NCBI GenBank assembly: GCA_036365515.1
Contig: CM070874.1
Span: 176,936,297 to 177,000,296 of the forward strand
Length of the DNA: 64,000 bases
Source of the DNA: Torymus aiolomorphi
Lineage: Eukaryota; Arthropoda; Insecta; Hymenoptera; Torymidae
Reading direction: 5' to 3'
The position numbers and the translations under genes are program-made. Below, piece after piece: positions 54,748 to 64,000 of the stretch; position 1 is the first letter of the stretch, and each line of letters opens with the position of its first letter. The notes under the pieces were generated by a model. The model saw only the letters and a list, made by a program, of their open reading frames with translations, was not told the DNA's origin and searched no databases.

Positions 54748-57566
54748 GGGTGATTTTATGTCAACCGTGAGGACTGAAATTTTAAAACACCTGAAACCTG
54801 GTTTAATATTTTCAAAATAACAAAAAAACACAGAAACAAATTTTTCGCATGATATATGGAAATGTTCAAAAGTTATTCTACCCTAAAAATTTCGAAATTT
54901 CGATTTTTTTCATAAAAAGGACATTTTCATGATTTTTTAACTGAAAAATTTGAATTTTTTTGTAGAGCACATTGTATGGGAAAAAGTTTACAAATTTGGT
55001 GCAAAATCAGTATGAATTTTTGTGAATGCGTTGTCAATATTCTTGACATTTGGAGTTGACAGTGTATCTTTGAAAGTCTGAATCTCAGAGACGGTCATCT
55101 GAAAAAATTTGGGTACATGCTTAAAATTTTATTTTTTTTTAGTACCTTTTAATCCTTTTTTTGAAAACTATGGGCCCTATAAACTGGAAAATATGGTGAA
55201 TGATCAAAGTACTGGAAAAAGTCAAAAAAACAAATAACTGTCATATGCTGTTCTATCAAAGTTAATTCATACAAATAATTGTATCCGCATGATCTATGAG
55301 ATGTTCATATTTCACTCAACATTTTTAAAAGAAATATTTACATCTATGAATAAGAAATATTCCCATTTAAGTTGACAGCTTACAGTAATAGAAAATTAAT
55401 TAAATAACAATATAAAGCATATCTGTAAAATTGACTCTGGGGCTCGTCAAAACTTTCTTGCTAAAATTTGTTGCTTCAACTTTTTCTACCGGCTGTAATA
55501 TTTTAAATTTTAACACATAAAATATATCTATATTGTATAAGGATAGTAACTAAATTAATTAGTCAATAACCTCACACCTTAAAGATAGATAACAAATTAT
55601 TTTCCTTATTTTATATTGCAGTGCCAAACGGATTTCATAACATACTTTCTTTAAAACAAAAAGGAAAAAGTATAAAACATTTTTTGTATATTTCAAATGT
55701 AACAATTCATTTTTAAAAATATTAATTACTGTCATTAAATCTTTAATTAATTTCAATAATAAAATTGGATGTAACTCATTATGTGCACATCTTTCATAAG
55801 AAATATTTTTCCAACTACACTCACTTTATTTCATATTTATAATGTAATCTATACAACACATATTCTATGACTAAAAATACTGAGAATATATCTTTACAAT
55901 AAGAAAGCTGTAGGTTTATTTGATTATACAAACTGACCCGTTGACCACAGCCAAATATCAAATTTTCCCATAACATACTGTCATAAACTTTTTTTATTAA
56001 CCTTTTAGCTCTGGGGGTGGTCGATATATGGACCACTCTAGAGACAAAGAATATTTGAAGTTTTTAGATCAAATTTGATGTTCTGAATACATAACAAATA
56101 GTTTTAAAATTTCTCAAAACATTCTTGACCTTGAAATACTGATTTTCAAGGTCAGGATTATCAACAGGAATTTTTTTATTATTTTTTACGTAATTCAGCA
56201 CATCAAACTACGTACGAAAACCGTCTAAAAACTTGACTTATAGTAGGAATGAAATTTGACCTTCAAATGGTGATTTTGAAGGTCAAGGGTGTCTGCGAGA
56301 ATTTTGTTACTATTTTTTTCATATTCAATGCGTGAAATTACATAGAAATACCCTCTCAAATCTTCATAACAAAAGAGACAAATTTTTTTACATTGTACTT
56401 TACGTTGCCTGCGGGGCTGGTCGATATATGGACCAGCAGTCAGGTCAGCAACTCTATCTGAGATATCCAGTGATATTATGTATACATTTTACATATTCTG
56501 AGAGGTCAATTTGTACTGAAATTCCCCCGCAGCCTAAAGGTTAATAAAATAGTTTTCTCTGTCAATTTAGAATATCCCATTCACTTACTGTAGGTACAAA
56601 AATTTTCTGATTTTATAAATTTAGCTATTTTTAAATATAAATATCTGTATATAACATTATATCTATTATTTATTTGTCTAGATTACTTGATTATTTAGCG
56701 CTGACATATCCTTGGAAATAATTATGTTCCCTGGTGTGGTAATATTTCCTTTTCATCAACAATGTTTATTTGTTGATGAACTTAGCATATCCTATAAAAA
56801 AAAAGTTCAAATAAAGTATCATTTTCTCAGTAATAAAAATACATATTTTACTTAAGAATTTTATTATACTTATCTAAAGCAAGCAGACTATGTGAATAGT
56901 AACAGAATGCTACTTTATTTCTATTTTATTGAAAATGTTTATTTGACAAACGACAACATTTTCTGCTACCCTGGTATAAATATCCACAATAATATTCAAG
57001 TGCCACGCGCTTAGCTTATATCTCTATGGATATTGGAAATGGGATATAAGGGTCTGGTAAAGACAACGGAATATCTTAAACTTTTAAGAATAAGGAATAA
57101 TCATCAGAAATAAAGGCTTCTATAGTTAAGTCCCGTTACACAAGAATCATATAGTTTTACAAAGTCTATTTATTTAAAAAGTCTTCTTAGATTAAAGTTT
57201 CTACTTGTCTGGGGCTTGATTCTCTAAGCTTACGTCTGTTGACACCACCGATTTTCCTTCTAAAGAAGCTCTCTGATTGGTCTAAATCTCTTGTCTCGCA
57301 TGTATCGCACCGAGATAGAGTTAGAGAATCAAGTCTCTGGTTTAAATATACACAAATTGAGTCCATATGATTACTTGTACAATCGATGTATATACTGTAT
57401 GCAGATTGCAAAAAGGAATAACATTAATACCTGACAGCCAATTACAATTGGCGAACTGTGATTAGATAAGGTAATAGACGTCAGAATCTCTGGCCTATAT
57501 AATTATACCTTATTTTACGTATAATACACATGGATTATATACGTGTATAATTCTTACGCCGAGTAC
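54748..57566 (+). repeat. Left arm of palindromic element
   Basis: AT-rich, no coding sequence, ends inward at ATTCTTACGCCGAGTA. Contains the 540-bp TTAA MITE. See the whole-element entry. Confidence 0.85.
56001..56540. mobile_element. piggyBac-like MITE, 540 bp
   Basis: TTAA on both sides (55997-56000; 56541-56544). Terminal repeats CCTTTTAGCTCTGGGGG and, complemented, CCTTTAGGCTGCGGGGG. GGTCGATATATGGACC occurs near both ends, and CAAGGTCA/TGACCTT hairpins lie inside. The right arm has the uninterrupted site ATTTTATTAATAAAA (61305-61319), so insertion came after the arms were duplicated. Confidence 0.88.
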
Positions 57567-58062
57567 CATAATCATGTTTAATATAAAATAATAATTCATG
57601 ATTAGCAATTCATAATTTAAAAAAATAAAAAACTAAAACTATTAATTAATATAATTAAATATTAATTGATTATTATAAAAATTATAGCTATTAAATAATT
57701 ATTAATTATTATTATTAATAACAATAATTTATTAATTAATAATTTTTTCTTAAATATCAAATTCTAAATTATTTGAAACAATTGCAAACTGTTTAAAACT
57801 ATTAGAAACTGTGTGAAACATTTACAAAGTATTAGAATTAAAAAGTTTTATACAGAATGCTACATTTTGTAACATTTGTAAACAGTTTTAAACAGTTCCA
57901 AACAGTTTAAATACTTTCTAACAGTCACTTGCTGTTTGAACATTTATAATTTAAGACAAGACAGGGATTATAGAATATAATTTTTGAAAGAATGAATGAA
58001 TTTTTGTATTATATTGTATTATAATTTTTAATACTTATTATATTTTATAATTTTTACCAAAA
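57567..58062. other. AT-rich core flank, no gene
   Basis: Rich in AAACAGTTT- and AAACTGT-like words (57770-57940), which form many short inverted pairs. No coding. Confidence 0.5.
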
Positions 58063-58149
58063 GATGAAGAGTTTTTTCGACGTGGCATCCGATTGCTGCC
58101 AGAAAGATGGCAAAAAGTAGTAGCCAATAATGGACAATATTTTGAATAA
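58063..58149 (+). pseudogene. C-terminal remnant of a mariner/Tc1-type transposase
   Basis: DEEFFRRGIRLLPERWQKVV, then ANNGQYFE and a stop: the usual last 28 residues of an IS630/mariner-type transposase (FxxGIxxLPxRWxKVV..GxYFE). Nothing upstream is recognisable. Confidence 0.65.
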
Positions 58150-58355
58150 AATGTAACGTATGTTTTTTTTTTACAATAAATTGATAATTTTTATAAAAAG
58201 CGGCGGAAACTTATTTGTATTTACAATAATATGTTAGAAAAATTTCTGATACGTATTTTATTACTTTCAGGTATATAAAGTTTCTTAAAATCATAAAGGC
58301 AGGTTCAATATTCATATCCCTGTTACAAGTGTTACAAAAGAAATTAAATAAATCT

Positions 58356-59209
58356 TTAAGAAAACCAACCTCTTTTTGAAATAGGTGTTGCCAATATCTC
58401 TCCTAAAGGTACACTTTTTTTAGCACTACCAATCATTCTCCAAGTTGCATAAAAATTTTTCATGATATCTTCTGCGATCCAAGATTGAGGCATTAATGTC
58501 AAAATCTGAATTTTTTGCGATCGACTGCATGCCTCACTATAATAAATTCTTTTTAAATTATCAAAACATTCAACAGCATCCTTAACTAGATTACTAGGGA
58601 CGTCTATAGCTTCATTTTTAGCTGTTGATTCTTCTAAAACTTCATTTAAATTATTACGTACATAATCAGAATCACTATGCATAGGATTAGAAACTGTCTG
58701 AGAAGATGAAGTAGAGGGTTCCGATTGTGCAACTAAAAAAATGAAAAATGAATAAAGAATAATATATCTAAAATGATTGATAATATTAAATATTATGTAA
58801 AAAAAGTTTTATAAGAAGTTGGGAAATTAGTAAGTTAGCTAGTGAGTTTTTTTATGTACCAGGCCTATGCTTTGGTAATTGATTTAGCTATGTAGGATTT
58901 ATATTGTAAATTGCTGCTTTCAATAAATAAATACATAAAAGTAAGGAGCCTACCTCTAGATAACTGTAGATCCTTTTGATTTATTTTAGATAGAATTACA
59001 TCAATTTCCTTCCGACAAACTGTACAAATTAATTGATTTTTAGACAGGTGTGAAAATGCATCATGTATTTTCTTGCTGATTTTTCGCAGCCCCTTTGTGG
59101 CATTATTATGTTTATCATGATTCAAAGGGTTACAGAATTTATTGTAATTTGATGTTGTTGAAGGAAAATTATATTTCTTAGAAGTGCCTTCCGAAACAGA
59201 ATCTCCCAT
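58356..59209 (-). CDS. Two-exon gene in the palindrome core (CxxC / LTLMPQSW family)
   Basis: Exon 1, 59209-58954: MGDSVSEGTSKKYNF..., KISKKIHDAFSHL, LICTVCRKEIDVIL (CxxC), ending in GAG|GTAGGC. Exon 2, from 58732 after TTTTTTTAG: the split codon joins to give V, then AQSEPSTSSSQTVSN and MHSDSDYVRNN, in frame, ending GEILATPISKRGWFS at 58356. Splicing therefore yields one protein of about 210 residues. KIQILTLMPQSW and the AKK...GILATP-type end resemble uncharacterised proteins repeated in aphid and cnidarian genomes, where the protein is longer; this one may be truncated or have more exons. Its role in the element is unknown. Confidence 0.6.
58733..58953 (-). other. Intron of the core gene
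   Basis: GTAGGC donor at 58953, TTTTTTTAG acceptor at 58733-58741; 221 bp, AT-rich, and its removal keeps the frame. Confidence 0.6.
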
Positions 59210-59341
59210 GTTTTATTGTTTTATATGCTCTTTGCTCTTTTTTATTACTTTATGTACAGATTATATACAGACTAAACTCCAATTTTTTTTTTAATTTTTA
59301 ACTGCCCACATGTATAAACAAACGTGAAGTTGGCTGATTAA

Positions 59342-60280
59342 GGTAGTTGTGTCCTTAGGGTACGGTCTACAATGACGTAGGGTGCTCACTACAATAGTTA
59401 ATGCATATCACGGCCCTTCCTCAATGCGTGTGATATCGGACATGTAACCTGTCCGATGTCTCTCGAAAAAAATTTCGTTGTCCGATATCTACGCAATTCA
59501 TAATCAAAGGTAGAAAAAGATTGACTAAAAACCTGCGGTAAACCTTTCATCTTTTCTTTTTCTACCATTGATTATGAATTGCGTAGATATCGGTCATCGA
59601 AATTTTTTTCGAGAGACATCGGACATGTAACCTGTCCAATGTCACACGCATTGAGGAAGGGCCGTTATAGTCTAAAAAAATCAGAGTAGCACATGTGTGT
59701 ATAGAAGAATGTGAGCACAGTATATGCCTATAAATAATACGCAAACATACGGTTTACTTGAAAAACACATTTTTTGGAATGTTTTCCTCTCTCGAATCTG
59801 TCTTAGCTCAAATATTTCATACTTATTCGCGACCGCACATTTTAGCACGCCATCTATAAAATACCGTGCGGTGGTTTTAAGAACTGAGCGAGAGGGAATA
59901 GTTCTTATGAGCCGACCGCACGGTATTTACAGATGGTAACATGCGATCGCGAATACGACCTTTACAATAGCTTTTCCCGGAAACTATACGTGTCATATCT
60001 CTGAATTTTGGTGACAAGCTTTTAACCATAATGATAAATAATAGGTTAGTTTTTTGTTATGATCTTAAGAAACGTTTTCCAACAATGAATTTAAATGCTG
60101 TTTTTCCGGTGGTTGTTTCTATGCTTCCCATGTTAAAATACCCAACTTTGATAATGAATATCTCAAAATCGGCACGTGTCATCTCTTGGAAATTTCGCAC
60201 ACGCATGGGCATCGGCAAGACGAACGTGTACTCGAAGTTTCAAAAGGTTCCTAAGAAACTCGTTTTTTGACACAACTACC
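59342..60280. mobile_element. TTAA-flanked MITE, 939 bp, with nested palindromes
   Basis: TTAA|GGTAGTTGTGTC...GACACAACTACC|TTAA: perfect 12-bp terminal repeats and target duplication. It lies just upstream of the core gene. Inside are an inverted repeat of about 120-bp arms (59403-59665) and a second hairpin (59822-59955, CCGTGCGG...CCGCACGG). No coding. Confidence 0.88.
59403..59665. repeat. Nested inverted repeat inside the MITE
   Basis: CACGGCCCTTCCTCAATGCG...ATCATAATCAAAGGTAGAAAAAG-type arm and its complement (CATTGAGGAAGGGCCG at the right end), arms about 120 bp with a 20-30 bp loop. Likely an independent foldback insertion. Confidence 0.75.
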
Positions 60281-61800
60281 TTAAAAATTATACTCGGCGT
60301 AAGAATTATACACGTATATAATCCATGTGTATTATACATAAAATAAGGTATAATTATATAGGCCAGAGACTCTGACGTCTATTACCTTATCTAATCACAG
60401 TTCGCCAATTGTAATTGGCTGTCAGGTATTAATGTTATTCCTTTTTGCAATCTGCATACAGTATATACATCGATTATACAAGTAATCATATGGACTCAAT
60501 TTGTATATATTTAAACCAGAGACTTGATTCTCTAACTCTATCTCGGTGCGATACATGCGAGACAAGAGATTTAGACCAATCAGAGAGCTTCTTTAGAAGG
60601 AAAACCGGTGGTGTCAACAGACGTAAGCTTAGAGAATCAAGCCCCAGACAAGTAGAAACTTTAACCTAAGAAGACTTTTTAAATAAATAGACTTTGTAAA
60701 ACAATATGATTCTTGTGTAACGGGACTTAACTATAGAAGTCTTTATTCCTGATGATTATTCCTTATTCTTAAAAGTTTAAGATATTCCGTTGTCTTTACC
60801 AGACCTTTATGTCCCATTTCCAATATCCATAGAGATATAAGCTAAGCGCGTAGCACTTGAATATTATTGTGGATATTTACATCAGGGTAGCAGAAAATGT
60901 TGTCGTTTGTCAAATAAATATTTTCAATAAAATAGAAATAAAGTAGCATTCTGTTACTATTCACATAGTCTGCTTGCTTTAGATAAGTATAATAAAATTC
61001 TTAAGTAAAATATGTATTTTTATTACTGAGAAAATGATACTTTGTTTGAACTTTTGTTTATAGGATATGCTAAGTTCATCAACAAATAAACATTGTTGAT
61101 GAAAAGGAGATATTACCTCACCAGGGAACCTAATTATTTCCAAGGATATGTCAGCGCTAAATAATCAAGTAATCTAGACAAATAAATAATAGATGTGATG
61201 CTATATACAGGTATTTATATTTAAAAATAGCTAAATTTATAAAATCAGAAAATTTTTGTACCTACAGTAAGTGAATGGAATATTCTAAATTGACAGAGAA
61301 AACTATTTTATTAATAAAAAAAAGTTTATGACAGTAAGTTATGGGAAAATTTGATAGTTGGCTGTGGTTAACGGGTCAGCTTGTATAATTAAATATACCT
61401 ACAGCTTTCTTATTGTAAAGATATATTCTCAGTATTTTTAGTCATAGAATATGTGTTGTATAGATTACATTATAAATATGAAATCAAGTGAGTGTAGTTG
61501 GAAAAATATTTCGTATGAAAGATATGCACGTAATGAGTTACATCCAATTTTATTATTGAAATTAATTAAAGATTTAATGACAGTAATTAATATTTTTTAA
61601 AATGAATTGCTACATTTGAAATATACAAAAAATGTTTTATACTTTTTCCTTTTTGTTTTAAAGAAAGTATGTTATGAAATCCGTTTGGCACTGCAATATA
61701 AAATAAGGAAAATAATTTGTTATCTATCTATCTTTAAGGTGTGAGGTTATTGACCAATTAATTTAGTTATCCTTATACAATATAGATATATTTTATGTGT

Positions 61801-62911
61801 TGTAACGGGGTTAAGTTAAGAGAGGGTATTAATCCCTCTCAGGAGTTCTTCGAGTAATCTACGGGCGTATTATACCTCCGGGGAACTCGCCAATGTAGAA
61901 TCCCCCTGCGCGCCTGAGGGAACGAAGTGGCATGGGCCTCGGGCGGTGCGCGCTGCTACTGCTGCCAACCTCGGCGCGTGAACACCCGGCTGCTGTCTAA
62001 CCTTACCTATGACAGCCGGCGTTCCCGTACAACGCCGCGCAGGTTGAACGACTTTTACTTATTTCTCCCCCATTGCCATTGTCCTCTAGGAGGCCAAGCC
62101 TCGACTCGCTGCAGCTGCTAAAAATGGTAGAGGGCGGTATTCGGGAAGGGGAAAGGTTACTCGCCAAATAATCCACGAAACTCCGAACTAAAATGAAACT
62201 ACGTTTCTTGGGGCAGAAACAATACGCGCGAAGGGGCGCGTGCCCTCACAGAAAAAATACAAATGTCGCGTAGGCCGAGACTAACCGCGCGGCCTGCTGT
62301 TCGGCAGCAGGCTAAACCTCGCCGCGAGGTTCACGTTCGCACGCTCACGCTGCCGCTGCAGCGTGTACACGAGCCAGGCCGTCGGATGCGCGCGGACGGC
62401 AATACAAAACAGCGCACTTACTTTAAGCTGGCCAGCACGCAAGATAAACCCGCGGATCTCTCTTCCTCTCTATCTCTCTCGCAGTCATGCTCCGGGCTGG
62501 CGGCTCGTCCACGGCGATGCCGACGGGTTGCCCGTCGGCCGGCTCGTTCCTCTCGCTCGTTCTCCCTCACTTCTCTTTCTCTCTCTCTCCTTCGATGCTT
62601 CTCGCGCGGCACGCAGAGGCGTCGGGTTGCAGTCGTGGCGGCGGGGTCACACTACGCTACAGGCACACGCGAAAGCGGCGGTCACACACGGAGCGAGCAC
62701 GCGCGTGCAACAGGTGCAACTCGAATGGCGGCCAACATGACCGCGGCGTCCCTCGGCCGCACGCGTCGGCCCCGCTCGCCTTCTTCCTCCCGTGCCTCGC
62801 TCTCTCGCCGCACGGCGCGCTATTAAAAAATGATCCGCGCTCGAGGTCCGCATAACTAGCAACTTCTGGTGTAGGCTACGCTACTATCGAGGAATGTACG
62901 CGCCCGTTACA
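61801..62911. mobile_element. Solo LTR, 1111 bp
   Basis: TGTAACGGGG...CGCCCGTTACA, flanked by GTGT (61797-61800; 62912-62915); removing it joins the arm exactly as in the left copy (near 55510). 4-bp duplication and TG/CA ends fit a Gypsy-type LTR. GC-rich; the open frames in it are compositional. Confidence 0.87.
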
Positions 62912-63227
62912 GTGTTAAAATTTAAAATATTACAGCCGGTAGAAAAAGTTGAAGCAACAAATTTTAGCAAGAAAGTTTTGACGAGCCCCAGAGTCAATTT
63001 TACAGATATGCTTTATATTGTTATTTAATTAATTTTCTATTACTGTAAGCTGTCAACTTAAATGGGAATATTTCTTATTCATAAATGTAAATATTTCTTT
63101 TAAAAAAGTTGAGTGAAATATGAACATCTCATAGATCATGCGGATACAATTATTACATCAGAAATTGAACGATAGGAAAGGGTCAACCCTCAAAATAAAA
63201 AAAAAAAAAAACTTCAAATTCTATCTT

Positions 63228-63266
63228 CCAACGTTTGGCTGAACCATGTTGTCAGCCTCTTCAGGG
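63228..63266 (-). ncRNA. Hammerhead-ribozyme-like motif in Penelope 3' end
   Basis: Minus strand: CCCTGAAGAG, a GCTGA...TCAGC stem, then CAAACGTTGG. The same layout occurs at 534-569 and twice at 1694-2138. CAAA instead of GAAA in the core would weaken cleavage. Confidence 0.5.
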
Positions 63267-63595
63267 AACTGTTTATTAACAATACAAGTAATATATGTAC
63301 ATTAAAAACATATTAAAAAAATATTTTTCTATTGTAGTAACAACTACATTGTCAACAATCATACAGTGAGTAACATTGTATGTAAACTAAACGACTAAAT
63401 AAGGAAACATTTGACTCGAATGTATAGTCATTGCCACAACTGTTACTGCCCGCACATATTATACACACGTGAGCTTACACGAAAATGTAGAAAAGGACAG
63501 ACGAAGTCTGTAGTCATAGTAACAGGACATGCGCATTAATCTAAATATAACTCGTAAAAATACTGTTATATCTTACAAAAATTAATTAGTCTATT

Positions 63596-63813
63596 CTATT
63601 GTAAATTCAAAAATTTGGTATCCTCCTGTCTATTGATGGTATGATCATTAATTTTTATATGTAACATTTCTAAAATTCGTCTTTTATCAAAAATGTGTTC
63701 TCTGTTTATTATAACTCTATTTTCCCAATCAAACGCATGACTAGGGTTTTCAAAAATATGTTTCGGAACAGACATTAATTTATTGTTATTAATATCTATC
63801 GAATAATCGATAA
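63596..63813 (-). pseudogene. Penelope-like GIY-YIG endonuclease C-terminal part
   Basis: Minus-strand translation SVPKHIFENPSHAFDWENR, then HIFDKRRILEMLHIKIND and INRQEDTKFLNLQ with a TAG at 63598-63596. H-x-FDW, a basic KRR-x3-E-M and IN-x3-D blocks are the usual last 60 residues of Penelope endonucleases; the Glu in RILEM is the expected metal ligand. The GIY and YIG motifs are missing by 5' truncation. Confidence 0.78.
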
Positions 63814-64000
63814 GGATACAATTATTTGTATGAATTAACTTTGATAGAACAGCATATGTCAGTTATTTGTTTTTTTTACTTTTTCCAGTACTTTGATCAT
63901 TCACCATATTTTCCAATTTATAGGGCCCATAGTTTTCAAAAAAAGGATTAAAAGGTACTAAAAAAAATAAAATTTTAAGCATGTACCCAAATTTTTTCAG

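Larger units (their letters stand above)
63155..63813 (-). mobile_element. Penelope-like element, 5' truncated, 659 bp
   Basis: Flanked by a 13-bp duplication GGATACAATTATT (63142-63154; 63814-63826) inside the palindrome arm. On the minus strand it holds the end of the endonuclease domain, a UTR, the hammerhead-like motif and a T-rich tail. Confidence 0.85.
54745..64000. mobile_element. Giant palindromic element, right end outside the window
   Basis: 55101-57566 is inverted relative to 64000-60294. With later insertions removed both arms measure about 1.9 kb over this part, and the left arm probably begins near 54748 (GGGTGATTTTATGTCAACCG). The core 57567-60293 carries a two-exon gene. Each arm has different later insertions: a TTAA MITE on the left, a solo LTR and a Penelope fragment on the right. 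Confidence 0.85.
60294..64000 (-). repeat. Right arm of palindromic element (continues beyond window)
   Basis: Inverted copy of the left arm. The last bases (GCATGTACCCAAATTTTTTCAG) pair with 55101-55125. It contains the solo LTR and the Penelope fragment but lacks the left-arm MITE. Confidence 0.88.

Noticed and set aside
62263..62855. Frames up to 187 codons near 62.3-62.9 kb
   Set aside because: They lie inside a solo LTR with clear termini and duplication, and are Arg/Ser-rich compositional frames.

Overview
The window looks like a transposable-element island from an insect genome, most likely a hymenopteran and plausibly an ant. The evidence is high AT content with long (CT)n and (TA)n tracts, insect-type BEL/Pao, Gypsy, Jockey-like, Helitron, mariner and Penelope-like elements nested in each other, and a TRIM-like miniature retroelement (TRIMs have been reported from ants). 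The species call is inference. I see no confident single-copy host gene: almost every coding trace is part of, or associated with, a mobile element, and most are broken.

Layout. 1-660: Penelope-like remnants. 770-12870: a decayed Helitron (Rep plus PIF1-type helicase, + strand) split by a palindromic foldback (1694-2138), a second foldback plus a LINE (2733-5105), a TRIM (5371-5963) and a TTAA-flanked inverted-repeat unit (6626-12447) that holds a nearly full-length LINE with an extra third ORF. 12870-15600: non-coding, CT-rich. 15600-28860: a pair of inverted repeats enclosing a Helitron-type helicase (5' half missing), itself split by a BEL/Pao element with paired 991-bp LTRs (17168-24904), then a repeat-containing coiled-coil-like ORF, a 464-bp tandem repeat and a solo LTR. 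29300-34255: a Gypsy pol (- strand). 34256-36660: R1/Jockey-like LINE remnants abutting (CT)n. 37298-38591: an apparently intact mariner. 38872-43450: a large decayed gene of an element-associated invertebrate protein family. 44100-45800: a degenerate ~325-bp tandem array. 46468-53667: an errantivirus-like Gypsy (gag, protease, RNase H, a very large spacer with an OTU-like protease, integrase, env remnant; the RT is deleted). 53850-54735: a second, dead LINE copy. 54745-64000: a giant palindromic element with arms of about 1.9 kb (insertions removed) around a 2.7-kb core carrying a two-exon gene. The right arm runs off the window.

How it fits together. Insertions can be ordered by nesting and by target-site duplications read directly: CATG around the TRIM, TTAA around the LINE-bearing unit, GTACT around BEL, GATT and GTGT around two solo LTRs, TTAA around two MITEs, TA around mariner, and a 13-bp duplication around the right-hand Penelope fragment. 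The points I find most worth following are the OTU-like domain inside the Gypsy polyprotein, the third ORF of the LINE, the inverted repeats around a LINE and around a helicase, the large palindrome with its spliced gene, and hammerhead-ribozyme-like motifs recurring at Penelope-type ends.
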